The position numbers and the translations under genes are program-made. A stretch of DNA of 55,191 bases from Lachnospiraceae bacterium (lineage in GTDB: Bacteria; Bacillota; Clostridia; Lachnospirales; Lachnospiraceae). The DNA lies in assembly GCA_021153185.1 (NCBI GenBank), contig JAGKTY010000017.1, positions 1-55,191 on the forward strand. The letters are read 5' to 3'. Each line of letters opens with the position of its first letter. Within the stretch, counting starts at the first letter, position 1. This document shows, piece by piece, positions 34,517 through 42,878 of this stretch. Below the pieces are notes generated by a model, which searched no databases, was not told the origin of the DNA, and saw nothing but the letters and a program-made list of their open reading frames with translations.

Positions 34517-35311
34517 TTATTTGCGTACGATGATAACCTGTTTTGCTGTTGTGTAAGGATTTGTGAAGTCAATACTCTTTAAACGATCCTCTGTCACTGT
34601 CATGCCGGCTGCACCAAAATCAGCTTTTCCTGACTGAACAGCAGCAATGATGGAATCGAATTCCATATCGTCGATAACAAGCTCATAGCCAAGCTTGTCA
34701 CAGATTGCCTGTGCGATATCTGCATCGATACCGACGATTTCACTTGCCTCGTAGAACTCATATGGCTCAAACTGTGCGTTAGTAGCCATTGTCAGTGTAC
34801 CGTTAGAACGATCAACACCTTCCGGAGATGTGTAAGGTGATTTGCCTTTTGTATCATCGCCGATGTAGTTTGAGATGATGCTGTCAATCGTTCCGTCTGC
34901 TTTTAATTCCTCTAAAGCGCCGTTGATCGCTTCTGTGAGGTCAGGTTTTTCTTTGGAAACGCAGATAGCATATTCTTCTACAGCGAAATCTTCTTCTAAG
35001 ATTGTGAGCTCAGGATTTTTCTCGACAAACGCTTTTGCAGGCTGCTCATCGATGATGACACAGTCAACGGTTCCCTTTTTGAGGGCAAGAACCGCATCGC
35101 CGCCTTTTGAGAAACGCTGAAGGCTGGAACCTTCTGCTTCGTAATCACTGGCATAGATATCACCTGTAGTACCAAGCTGAACACCGATTGCTTTGCCCGG
35201 TAAATCGTCTACACCAAATACGGTATTTTGGGCTGCTGAGCCTCCGCATGCTGTGAGTGCAAACATAGAAAGAGTAACGATAGAAGTAGTCATTAATTTG
35301 CGTAAGTTCAT
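34517..35311 (-). CDS. Amino-acid ABC transporter, substrate-binding lipoprotein
   Basis: 264-residue extracellular binding protein of family 3 (SBP_bac_3). The N-terminus has a signal peptide ending in a lipobox L-T-A-C-G-G, so it should be lipid-anchored at Cys 22. The order of the two lobes looks unusual: the N-terminal third (G-D-D-L-P-G-K-A-I-G-V-Q-L-G) resembles the second half of the family fold, while the canonical opening L-T-M-A-T-N-A-Q-F-E-P-Y-E-F appears at about 172. That is a circularly permuted arrangement. First gene of the operon; ATG preceded by AGGAGGT. Confidence 0.88.
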   Translation of the reverse strand: MNLRKLMTTSIVTLSMFALTACGGSAAQNTVFGVDDLPGKAIGVQLGTTGDIYASDYEAEGSSLQRFSKGGDAVLALKKGTVDCVIIDEQPAKAFVEKNPELTILEEDFAVEEYAICVSKEKPDLTEAINGALEELKADGTIDSIISNYIGDDTKGKSPYTSPEGVDRSNGTLTMATNAQFEPYEFYEASEIVGIDADIAQAICDKLGYELVIDDMEFDSIIAAVQSGKADFGAAGMTVTEDRLKSIDFTNPYTTAKQVIIVRK

Positions 35312-35479
35312 AGTAATTACCTCCTAGTATTCAAGTATACAATTTTTTTCAACGTCAATTTTAGCAGAAATACGGGCCGCATACAAGAAAAATTAGTTTT
35401 AAAATGGTATTTCTTGTGATATATTGAAATAAAGTCAGCGAATAAACTGACTAAAATGATAACAAAAAGGGGAAAAAGC

Positions 35480-36463
35480 ATGGTTTACAAGTGTCTAAAC
35501 TGTGGGGCAAATGCTATTTTTGATCCGGATAAAGGCAAAATGTACTGCCCACACTGCGATGGGATTGATAGTGAGCAGCTGCAGCCGGGCGCAGGCTTAA
35601 ACAGCTGCGTTGTCTGCGGTGCGCCTGTTGAGCCGGATCAGTATACAAGCGCAACCAAATGTGAGCATTGCGGAAGCTACATGATTTTTGAGGAGCGTAT
35701 TACCGGAGAGAGGGAGCCGCACCTGATTTTACCGTTTAAGGTGTCAAAACAGAAAGCAAAAGACTGTCTCAAGGAGAAATTCGGCAAGAAACTTTTTATT
35801 CCGGATGGCTTTTTAAAGGAAGCATCCTTAGATAAAATGGAAGGTATCTATGTGCCGTTTTTTATGTATGATTACGACTGTACATATGAGTATAGCGGCA
35901 CAGGAAAGAAAGTCCGCAGATGGCGCTCGGGCAATACCGAGTACACAGAGACGAGTACGTTCCAGGTGGAGCGCGTGATGGATGTGCCGTTTGATAAGAT
36001 TCCGGTTGATGCATCCATCAAAATGGAAGACGGTGCGATGGACCTTTTGGAGCCATACGATTACAGTGCACTTGAGGCGTTCCAGACCAAATATATGTCG
36101 GGCTTTCTTGGCGAAATGAAGAATATGGAGCCATCCGAAGTGGAAAACCGGGCAAGACATAAGGCGAAAGCAGATGCGGAGAGCCTGATGAGAGGGACGA
36201 TGACAGAGTACGAAGCTGTTACGCCGACCCGCCAGAATTTGAATTTGATTGGCAAGCGCACACAATATGCGCTGCTTCCGGTGTGGGATTACACGTTCCG
36301 CTACAAAGGTAAGGACTACCATTTCAAATTAAACGGACAGACAGGAAAACTGATTGGCGCCACACCGATTTCATGGGGCAAAGCAATCGGCTATACAGCG
36401 ACGATGTTCTTTGGACTTTATGCGGTGCTCGGACTATTACTTAATATTCTGGGAGGGTTATAA
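35480..36463 (+). CDS. Membrane-anchored double zinc-ribbon protein
   Basis: 327 residues. The N-terminal 70 residues or so carry C-x-x-C pairs (Y-K-C-L-N-C-G, Y-C-P-H-C, C-V-V-C-G, C-E-H-C-G), i.e. two zinc ribbons. The middle is a beta-rich domain (P-F-K-V-S-K, G-I-Y-V-P-F-F-M-Y-D, L-P-V-W-D-Y) and the end is a single membrane helix (about 305-325). Related proteins are often labelled TFIIB-type zinc-ribbon or PriA-like by automatic annotation, but there is no helicase domain. It ends directly against the start of the TPM-domain gene, forming a two-gene unit. Function unknown. ATG chosen after AAGGGG. Confidence 0.85.
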   Translation: MVYKCLNCGANAIFDPDKGKMYCPHCDGIDSEQLQPGAGLNSCVVCGAPVEPDQYTSATKCEHCGSYMIFEERITGEREPHLILPFKVSKQKAKDCLKEKFGKKLFIPDGFLKEASLDKMEGIYVPFFMYDYDCTYEYSGTGKKVRRWRSGNTEYTETSTFQVERVMDVPFDKIPVDASIKMEDGAMDLLEPYDYSALEAFQTKYMSGFLGEMKNMEPSEVENRARHKAKADAESLMRGTMTEYEAVTPTRQNLNLIGKRTQYALLPVWDYTFRYKGKDYHFKLNGQTGKLIGATPISWGKAIGYTATMFFGLYAVLGLLLNILGGL

Positions 36464-37270
36464 ATGAAAAAGTATTTCAAACATTTTGCATGGCTATATG
36501 GCCTTTTGGCTATTTTACTTGTGATTAATATTGTGATCGCAGCGACATCCCAAAAACAGAGTGGTCCTTATGTGCGCACCAATGCGGATTGTCTGACCGA
36601 TGAGCGTGTGTTTGACTATGCGGACAAACTTTCGGCAGGCGAGGAAGAGATGCTTCGCAATCTCATTGCAGAGCAGGAGAAAAAGTGCGGCTGTGATATT
36701 GTCATTATGACCGTATACGATCCGGAAATTCGCAGTCTGATGAACTATGCGGATGATTTTTATGATGAGAATAAATTCGGATACAACAAACCGTGGGGAG
36801 ATGGTTGCATCTATGTGGATAACTGGGCAACCGGTGATGTATGGTTCTCAACGTGCGGAAGGGTAGAGGATACCTATTCCAATTCCATGATCAGAGATAT
36901 TGTGGATGAAACGTGTTCGCGGACGAATGCAGACCCATATAAGGCATATTCTTATTTTGTTACAACGATGGCATCAGACATGACATTTGAGCTTAACTTT
37001 GCATCGTTCGGTATTTTGGGACTTGTGATTCCGCTCATTGTTTCCGTGATTTACCTTTGCGTGAATCTGGCCAATAATAAAGGAAAGAAGACAACGGTCA
37101 GCACGACGTATGTGACAAGCGGCGTGCCGAATATGCGCGTGAAACAGGATATTTTCTTACATAAGCACACAACACACCGTACCATTCAGTCTTCGTCAGG
37201 CGGCGGTGGCGGCGGACATCACATATCGTCAGGCGGTATTTCGCATGGCGGCGGTGGCGGACACCACTAG
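36464..37270 (+). CDS. TPM-domain membrane protein with Gly/His-rich tail
   Basis: 268 residues: an N-terminal membrane segment or signal anchor (about 10-28), an extracellular TPM (Psb32/YgcG-type) domain at about 40-175, a second membrane helix (about 185-205), and a cytoplasmic tail ending S-S-G-G-G-G-G-G-H-H...G-G-G-G-G-H-H. TPM proteins are linked to envelope or photosystem repair and some have phosphatase activity; no firm role in Clostridia. The tail has clustered His residues that could bind metal. It starts at the base after the stop of the zinc-ribbon gene, with GGGAGG as ribosome site. Confidence 0.85.
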   Translation: MKKYFKHFAWLYGLLAILLVINIVIAATSQKQSGPYVRTNADCLTDERVFDYADKLSAGEEEMLRNLIAEQEKKCGCDIVIMTVYDPEIRSLMNYADDFYDENKFGYNKPWGDGCIYVDNWATGDVWFSTCGRVEDTYSNSMIRDIVDETCSRTNADPYKAYSYFVTTMASDMTFELNFASFGILGLVIPLIVSVIYLCVNLANNKGKKTTVSTTYVTSGVPNMRVKQDIFLHKHTTHRTIQSSSGGGGGGHHISSGGISHGGGGGHH

Positions 37271-37340
37271 GTTTTTATGTGGATTTTGTCAATACATGAG
37301 GAATTCGCGCTGAATTGCCATATTATTTTTGATATTGCTA

Positions 37341-37369
37341 TTGACAAACTGTCGCAAAAAGATTACTAT
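37341..37369 (+). promoter_or_regulatory. Promoter of rpsT
   Basis: TTGACA (37341-37346), 17-bp spacer, TACTAT (37364-37369). It gives a leader of about 80 nt before the TTG start. Confidence 0.65.
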
Positions 37370-37384
37370 AATTAGCGTGTGTGC

Positions 37385-37411
37385 ACCAGACTGTCCGTGT
37401 CCGGCCCTGGT
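37385..37411 (+). promoter_or_regulatory. Leader hairpin of rpsT
   Basis: ACCAG (37385-37389) pairs with CTGGT (37407-37411) with further GC pairing possible inside. It could be a site for S20 autoregulation; evidence is positional only. Confidence 0.35.
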
Positions 37412-37454
37412 ACCACTCATACTTAATCAACGAAATAAATGGGAGGTGTAGGTC

Positions 37455-37718
37455 TTGGCTAACATCAAATCTGCTAAAAAGAGAATTTTAGTAAACAGAA
37501 CAAAAATGGAAAGAAACAAAGCAATTAAGTCTGGTGTTAAAACTGCTATCAAAAAAGTTTATGCAGCAATCGAAGCCGGTGATAAGGCAGCAGCTGCAGA
37601 AGCATTGAAAGTAGCTACAACTGCAATTGATAAAGCTACAACAAAAGGTATTTACCATAAGAACAATGCCGCAAGAAAAGTATCTCGTTTATCAATCGCT
37701 GTAAACAAAATGGCATAA
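37455..37718 (+). CDS. rpsT: 30S ribosomal protein S20
   Basis: 87-residue basic protein of the small ribosomal subunit, binding 16S rRNA early in assembly. It opens A-N-I-K-S-A-K-K-R and ends with the usual A-A-R-K-V-S-R-L helix. Normal length. The start codon is TTG with GGGAGGTG upstream; E. coli rpsT also uses UUG, where the weak start is tied to autogenous control. A strong terminator follows, so it is transcribed alone. Confidence 0.97.
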   Translation: MANIKSAKKRILVNRTKMERNKAIKSGVKTAIKKVYAAIEAGDKAAAAEALKVATTAIDKATTKGIYHKNNAARKVSRLSIAVNKMA

Positions 37719-37733
37719 CCTAATTGATTTTAC

Positions 37734-37769
37734 AGACCGTCCGGAGCCGTCATTCCGGACGGTCTTTTT
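37734..37769 (+). terminator. Terminator after rpsT
   Basis: AGACCGTCCGGA (37734-37745) pairs perfectly with TCCGGACGGTCT (37754-37765), then TTTT. Confidence 0.93.
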
Positions 37770-37782
37770 GCGTTCCTGAAAG

Positions 37783-37790
37783 CATACACT
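37783..37790 (+). promoter_or_regulatory. Possible sigma-E -10 element before spoIIP
   Basis: CATACACT fits the sporulation sigma-E -10 consensus and lies 15 bp before the spoIIP start. The -35 region overlaps the rpsT terminator and is a poor match. The spacing to the start is short. Confidence 0.3.
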
Positions 37791-37804
37791 GTATAGGTGA
37801 TGTT

Positions 37805-39064
37805 ATGAAAAGAAAGAGCGCAAATGCTTTGGCGTTTCTTATTTTGGCAGGCTGTATTGTGCTGTCTGATTTCCATATATCAAAAGAAAGCTGTATCCGG
37901 TTGGTGTTAAAAACGGTGCAGCCATACTGTGTGGTGCGGGATCAAAGTATCAAAGACTGTATGGCGCAGGCTATCCTTGCACAGACAAACGGATTGTATC
38001 GTGTTTATACGGAAAAACCAACCTATGAAATGCAGCTCTCCGATGCACTGACGTGGCAGATGCTTATGGTAGAAAAACAACAGGAACTGGCGAAGCAAAA
38101 CGAGCAGCAAAATCAGGGAAATGCCGTATCGGAAAATGAACTGAAGGAGGCGGGGGAAATTTCCGGTACGGACGGGGAACATGAGGATTTACAGACGCAG
38201 GAAGAGGATGATGTAAGCACAAATCAGCAGGAGGAAGTTGCGGAGGAAAACAGTCCGTATGCAAATGCGCCCATTTCCCATTTTAAGGATGAGGCTGAAA
38301 AATATGCGTACTACGAATCGCTCAAATCGTATGAGACACTTGTGGAAGAATTTTATCAGATTGATACGACAACGAGCATCGGAAGGGAAGAACTCGATGG
38401 TCAAAAATTTTTGGCAAAAGACCTTTCCATCAAACAATCCGGTGAGCAGCCGCAAATTTTGATTTACCATACACATTCACAGGAAGGCTACAGCGATGCA
38501 GCGCCGGGCGACGAATCGGGCACGGTTGTGGAGATGGGAGAGCTGCTTGCAAAGGAGCTTACGGCATATGGATACCATGTGATACATCATACGGGGAAGT
38601 ACGACGTGCCTTCAAGGGACTATGCTTATGCAAATGCGGCAGCAGGCCTTGAGGAAGTGCTTGCCGAGTATCCGACGGTAGAAGTGATCATCGATTTGCA
38701 CAGGGACGGTGTTGGTAATAAGACGAGACTTGTGACGGAGGTTGACGGAAAAACCTGTGCCAAATTTATGTTTTTCAATGGACTTTGCCGCACGAAGAAA
38801 ACAGGAATGCTTGAAAAGTTTCCGAATCCTAACTTGGAAGATAATCTCGCACTTTCTTTTCAGCTGCAGCTTTTGGCCAAGGAATACTACCCGACGCTTG
38901 TGCGGCGCATTTATTTGAAGGGGCTTCGATATAACATGCAGTACCGGCCGAAATCCCTCCTGATTGAACTTGGCGCACAGACCAACACGGCAGAGGAAGC
39001 GAGAAATACGATTCCGTATATTGCGCAGCTTCTCGATATGGTTTTTCGCGGACAAGGCGCTTGA
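37805..39064 (+). CDS. spoIIP: Stage II sporulation protein P
   Basis: 419-residue membrane-anchored peptidoglycan amidase/endopeptidase used in engulfment with SpoIID and SpoIIM. An N-terminal hydrophobic segment (about 8-24) is followed by a Gln/Glu-rich linker (about 90-160) and the SpoIIP domain. Catalytic-site motifs are I-Y-H-T-H-S-Q-E (about 222-229), I-D-L-H-R-D-G (about 299-305) and L-L-I-E-L-G-A-Q-T-N-T (about 385-395). I chose ATG 37805, with AGGTGA upstream. The gpr protease gene often found between rpsT and spoIIP in Clostridia is absent here. Confidence 0.93.
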   Translation: MKRKSANALAFLILAGCIVLSDFHISKESCIRLVLKTVQPYCVVRDQSIKDCMAQAILAQTNGLYRVYTEKPTYEMQLSDALTWQMLMVEKQQELAKQNEQQNQGNAVSENELKEAGEISGTDGEHEDLQTQEEDDVSTNQQEEVAEENSPYANAPISHFKDEAEKYAYYESLKSYETLVEEFYQIDTTTSIGREELDGQKFLAKDLSIKQSGEQPQILIYHTHSQEGYSDAAPGDESGTVVEMGELLAKELTAYGYHVIHHTGKYDVPSRDYAYANAAAGLEEVLAEYPTVEVIIDLHRDGVGNKTRLVTEVDGKTCAKFMFFNGLCRTKKTGMLEKFPNPNLEDNLALSFQLQLLAKEYYPTLVRRIYLKGLRYNMQYRPKSLLIELGAQTNTAEEARNTIPYIAQLLDMVFRGQGA

Positions 39065-39089
39065 TATGAGCCCGTTTTTTTGCTATAAT
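39061..39089 (+). promoter_or_regulatory. Promoter of lepA overlapping the spoIIP stop
   Basis: TTGATA (39061-39066), 17-bp spacer, TATAAT (39084-39089) with an upstream TG. It gives lepA-hemW a housekeeping promoter independent of sporulation control. Confidence 0.75.
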
Positions 39090-39122
39090 TCCAATAACTA
39101 TGAGTAAAAACGGAGGCTGTTT

Positions 39123-40937
39123 ATGGCATCAGTAGACCAGAGCAAAATACGAAATTTCTGTATCGTTGCCCACATCGATCACGGCAAAAGTACACTGGCG
39201 GACCGCATTATCGAGAAGACAGGACTGTTAACGAGCCGTGAGATGCAGGCACAGGTACTTGACAATATGGAACTCGAGCGTGAGAGAGGCATCACAATCA
39301 AGGCGCAGACCGTACGAATCATTTACAATGCAAAAGATGGACAAGAATATATCTTTAACCTGATTGATACGCCCGGTCATGTCGACTTTAATTACGAAGT
39401 ATCCAGAAGCCTTGCGGCGTGTGATGGGGCGATATTGGTTGTTGACGCGGCACAGGGAATTGAAGCGCAGACACTTGCAAACGTGTATCTCGCACTTGAC
39501 CATAACCTCGACGTGTTCCCTGTTATCAACAAGATTGATCTGCCAAGCGCTGACCCGGACCGCGTAAAGGATGAAATAGAGGACGTCATCGGCATTGAAG
39601 CACAGGATGCACCGCTGATTTCCGCCAAGAACGGAATCGGCATTGAGGACGTGCTTGAGCAGATCGTTGAAAAGATTCCGGCACCGACAGGTGACCCGGA
39701 TGCACCGCTTCGCGCACTCATCTTTGATTCCACATACGATTCCTACAAAGGCGTTATTATTTTCTGCCGCATTATGGAAGGCAGTGTCAAACGTGGCACC
39801 CGGATTCATATGATGGCAACCGGGGCAACGGAGGAGGTTGTCGAAGTCGGTTATTTTGGTGCAGGCCAGTTTATTCCGTGTGATGAGCTTTCCGCAGGAA
39901 TGGTTGGTTACATTATGGCATCGATTAAAAATGTCAAAGATACTGCGGTGGGCGATACGGTCACTGACGCGGACAACCCGTGTGATGAGCCGCTTCCGGG
40001 CTACAAAAAGGTCCAGTCTATGGTGTACTGCGGACTTTATCCGGCAGACGGCGCGAAGTATCCGGACCTTCGGGATGCCCTCGAAAAATTACAGCTAAAT
40101 GACGCATCCCTCAATTATGAGCCGGAGACATCGATTGCACTCGGCTTTGGATTCCGTTGTGGTTTCCTGGGGTTATTACATCTTGAAATCATCCAGGAGC
40201 GTCTTGAGAGAGAATACAATCTCGATTTGGTCACGACAGCACCGGGCGTTGTATATAAGGTCTTTAAGACAAACGGAGAGGTGACCTGCCTCACCAATCC
40301 GAGTAACCTGCCGGATGCGTCTGAGATTGAACATATGGAAGAACCGATTGTGACGGCTGAAATCATGGTGACGACAGAGTTTATCGGCTCCATTATGGAG
40401 CTTTGTCAGGAACGGCGCGGCGTTTACCTGGGGATGGACTATATGGAAGAGACAAGAGCGCTCTTGCGCTATGAGCTTCCGCTCAATGAGATTATTTACG
40501 ACTTCTTTGATGCGTTAAAGAGCCGGTCAAGAGGCTATGCTTCCTTTGATTATGACATCAAAGGCTATCAGCCGAGTAAACTTGTCAAACTGGATATTTT
40601 GATCAACAAAGAGGAAGTGGATGCACTTTCCTTTATCGTACACAGCGACAGTGCATACGAGCGCGGCCGCAGGATGTGTGAGAAGCTGAAAGATGAAATC
40701 CCAAGACATTTGTTTGAGGTACCGATCCAGGCAGCTGTCGGCGGAAAAGTAATTGCCAGGGAAACTGTCAAGGCAATGCGCAAAGACGTCCTTGCCAAGT
40801 GCTACGGCGGAGATATCACGCGTAAGAAAAAGCTTCTGGAAAAACAGAAGGAAGGAAAGAAGAGAATGCGTCAGGTTGGAAATGTCGTGATTCCACAGAA
40901 AGCGTTCATGAGTGTCCTTAAGCTGGATGATAAATAA
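39123..40937 (+). CDS. lepA: Elongation factor 4 (LepA)
   Basis: 604-residue translational GTPase that acts on the ribosome (back-translocation or assembly role). GTP-binding motifs: G-1 A-H-I-D-H-G-K-S-T (about 16-24), D-T-P-G-H (about 81-85), N-K-I-D (about 135-138). The C-terminal domain specific to LepA closes with K-R-M-R-Q-V-G-N-V-x-I-P-Q-x-A-F. Full length. GGAGG precedes the ATG. The stop codon is directly followed by the hemW start. Confidence 0.97.
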   Translation: MASVDQSKIRNFCIVAHIDHGKSTLADRIIEKTGLLTSREMQAQVLDNMELERERGITIKAQTVRIIYNAKDGQEYIFNLIDTPGHVDFNYEVSRSLAACDGAILVVDAAQGIEAQTLANVYLALDHNLDVFPVINKIDLPSADPDRVKDEIEDVIGIEAQDAPLISAKNGIGIEDVLEQIVEKIPAPTGDPDAPLRALIFDSTYDSYKGVIIFCRIMEGSVKRGTRIHMMATGATEEVVEVGYFGAGQFIPCDELSAGMVGYIMASIKNVKDTAVGDTVTDADNPCDEPLPGYKKVQSMVYCGLYPADGAKYPDLRDALEKLQLNDASLNYEPETSIALGFGFRCGFLGLLHLEIIQERLEREYNLDLVTTAPGVVYKVFKTNGEVTCLTNPSNLPDASEIEHMEEPIVTAEIMVTTEFIGSIMELCQERRGVYLGMDYMEETRALLRYELPLNEIIYDFFDALKSRSRGYASFDYDIKGYQPSKLVKLDILINKEEVDALSFIVHSDSAYERGRRMCEKLKDEIPRHLFEVPIQAAVGGKVIARETVKAMRKDVLAKCYGGDITRKKKLLEKQKEGKKRMRQVGNVVIPQKAFMSVLKLDDK

Positions 40938-42083
40938 ATGAAGAAACAACAACTCAGTATCTATGTTCATATTCCGTTTTGTATGCAAAAGTGCCGCTAT
41001 TGCGATTTTTTGTCTGCTCCTGCAGATGACAGCACAAAAGAGCGTTATGTAAACCGATTGTGCCATGAAATCGCAAACGAGAGCAAGGCGCTTAACGAAT
41101 ATGAGGTAGATACTGTTTTTTTTGGCGGTGGTACACCGACGGTCCTTTCGGGTGAGATGCTCGAACGGATTTTGAATGAGATTTATGTAAACTATTGTGT
41201 TAGCGAAGATGCTGAAATTTCAATAGAATGTAATCCAGGTACAGCAGATTATGACAAATTATGTAAACTTGAGAAAGCGGGCTTCAACAGATTGAGCATC
41301 GGACTGCAGTCGGTTCATGACGAGGAGCTTGCCGTGCTTGGGCGGATTCACACCTATGCGCAATTTGAAGCCTGTTATGCTGATGCAAGAAAAGCAGGCT
41401 TTGACAATATCAACATCGACCTCATGTCAGCACTGCCGGGACAGAGCCTTACTTCTTACGGGGCATGTCTTGAAAAGGTGATTTCGTTAAGACCGGAGCA
41501 TATTTCTGCGTACAGTCTCATCATTGAAGAGGGAACACCGTTTTATGAGCAGTATGCAGACCACCCGGAGCGTTTGCCGGATGAAGAGACGGACCGGGCA
41601 ATGTATGAGTGCACAAGGAAGCGTCTTTTGGAAGCAGGCTATGAGCGATATGAAATATCGAACTACAGTCTTCCGGGATTAGAATGCAGGCATAATCTTG
41701 TCTATTGGAGAAGGGGCCAATACCGGGGCTTTGGAATTGGGGCGGCTTCGCTCATAGGAGAAACAAGATTTTCAAATGTGGACGATTTTGAGGTTTACAT
41801 AAATAATACACATATAAAAAGAGATATGCAGGTTCTGACGCAGCAGGAGCAGATGGAAGAATTCATGTTTTTGGGACTCCGCTGCACGAAAGGCGTTTGC
41901 GCGCAGGTGTTTGAGCGGCTGTTTGGACAGCGTATGGAAGCTGTTTACGGACAAGTAATTGAGTATTATGTAAACCTAAAGCTGATGGTGTGCGTGCAAG
42001 AGAAGGAAGAAACGTGGTACCGCCTTACAAATGCCGGAATCGATGTGAGCAATGAGATTTTTGCGTCGTTTCTGCTGTCGTAA
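40938..42083 (+). CDS. hemW: HemW-type radical SAM heme chaperone
   Basis: 381-residue radical SAM protein with the cluster motif C-M-Q-K-C-R-Y-C (about 15-22), then G-G-G-T-P-T and N-P-G-T. It is related to coproporphyrinogen III dehydrogenase HemN, but the shorter length, the HemW-type first motif, and linkage to lepA fit HemW, which transfers heme. Proteins of this family are often mis-annotated as coproporphyrinogen oxidase. Overlap-free contact with lepA indicates one transcript. Confidence 0.92.
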   Translation: MKKQQLSIYVHIPFCMQKCRYCDFLSAPADDSTKERYVNRLCHEIANESKALNEYEVDTVFFGGGTPTVLSGEMLERILNEIYVNYCVSEDAEISIECNPGTADYDKLCKLEKAGFNRLSIGLQSVHDEELAVLGRIHTYAQFEACYADARKAGFDNINIDLMSALPGQSLTSYGACLEKVISLRPEHISAYSLIIEEGTPFYEQYADHPERLPDEETDRAMYECTRKRLLEAGYERYEISNYSLPGLECRHNLVYWRRGQYRGFGIGAASLIGETRFSNVDDFEVYINNTHIKRDMQVLTQQEQMEEFMFLGLRCTKGVCAQVFERLFGQRMEAVYGQVIEYYVNLKLMVCVQEKEETWYRLTNAGIDVSNEIFASFLLS

Positions 42084-42124
42084 ACGTTTCCAAAACTTTT
42101 TTGGCGATTTTACATAGCTTTTCC

Positions 42125-42153
42125 TTGCACTTTGCGGGGATTATTTGTATACT
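42125..42153 (+). promoter_or_regulatory. Sigma-A-like promoter before sigK
   Basis: TTGCAC (42125-42130), 17-bp spacer, TATACT (42148-42153), about 70 bp before the GTG start. Confidence 0.55.
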
Positions 42154-42224
42154 ATTCATAGAGTTTTTTGCGACTTTGCCAGGCTATCTGCATAGACTAA
42201 CATAAAAGAGTATGGGAGCCTTAT

Positions 42225-42863
42225 GTGGAGACATTTTTACAACCTCTTAATAGTGAGGAAGAGGCGCGCATGCTTAAGATGATGTCAGCCGGAGAACCGG
42301 CGGACAGATGTATGGCCAGGCAGAAATTGATCGAACATAATCTGCGACTTGTGGCGCATATCGTAAAAAAATACCAAAGTACTTGCGAGCAGCAGGCGGA
42401 GGATATGCTTTCTATCGGGACGATTGGGCTGATTAAGGCAATCGATACGTATGATATGGATAGAGGGATTAAGCTAGCCACATATGCAGCCAGATGTATT
42501 GACAATGAGCTCTTAATGATGCTTCGCGGACGCAAAAAGCTAATGAGAGAGGTTTCTATTTACGAGCCGATTGGAACGGATAAGGAGGGTAATGAAATCA
42601 GCCTTATGGATGTTGCGATGGCAGCAGGACCGGATGTTTTTCAGGCCGTAATAGACGGGCAGTATCTCAGGAGACTGCCGGATATATTTCATGAAACACT
42701 TACTCCAAGAGAGCAGACAGTGATAAAGCTTAGGTATGGACTTGTGGATGGACACGCAAAAACGCAATCGCAGATTGCACAGGGGCTTCACATTTCCAGA
42801 AGCTATGTCTCACGAATTGAGAAAAAAGCGTTAAGCAAACTAAAGCAGGCCTTGGAGCAATGA
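42225..42863 (+). CDS. sigK: Sporulation sigma factor, SigK type
   Basis: 212-residue sigma-70 family factor with region 2 (N-L-R-L-V-A-H-I-V-K-K-Y, then D-M-L-S-I-G-T-I-G-L-I-K-A-I and the -10-reading Y-A-A-R-C-I-D-N-E) and region 4 (T-P-R-E-Q-T-V-I-K-L-R-Y-G-L, H-I-S-R-S-Y-V-S-R-I-E). The spacing and the E-V-S-I-Y-E-P-I-G-T-D-K-E-G-N-E-I segment fit sigma-K/sigma-E sporulation factors, best SigK. Only about 10 residues precede the conserved core, so there is no Bacillus-like inhibitory pro-sequence. GTG start after GGGAG. pilT follows after 15 bp. Confidence 0.85.
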   Translation: METFLQPLNSEEEARMLKMMSAGEPADRCMARQKLIEHNLRLVAHIVKKYQSTCEQQAEDMLSIGTIGLIKAIDTYDMDRGIKLATYAARCIDNELLMMLRGRKKLMREVSIYEPIGTDKEGNEISLMDVAMAAGPDVFQAVIDGQYLRRLPDIFHETLTPREQTVIKLRYGLVDGHAKTQSQIAQGLHISRSYVSRIEKKALSKLKQALEQ

Positions 42864-42878
42864 AAGGGGATAAAAACT

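Noticed and set aside
35480..36463. PriA-like helicase
   Set aside because: Only zinc-ribbon motifs are shared; no Walker motifs and a C-terminal membrane helix is present.
40938..42083. Annotation as oxygen-independent coproporphyrinogen III oxidase (HemN)
   Set aside because: The size, cluster spacing and linkage to lepA fit HemW better.
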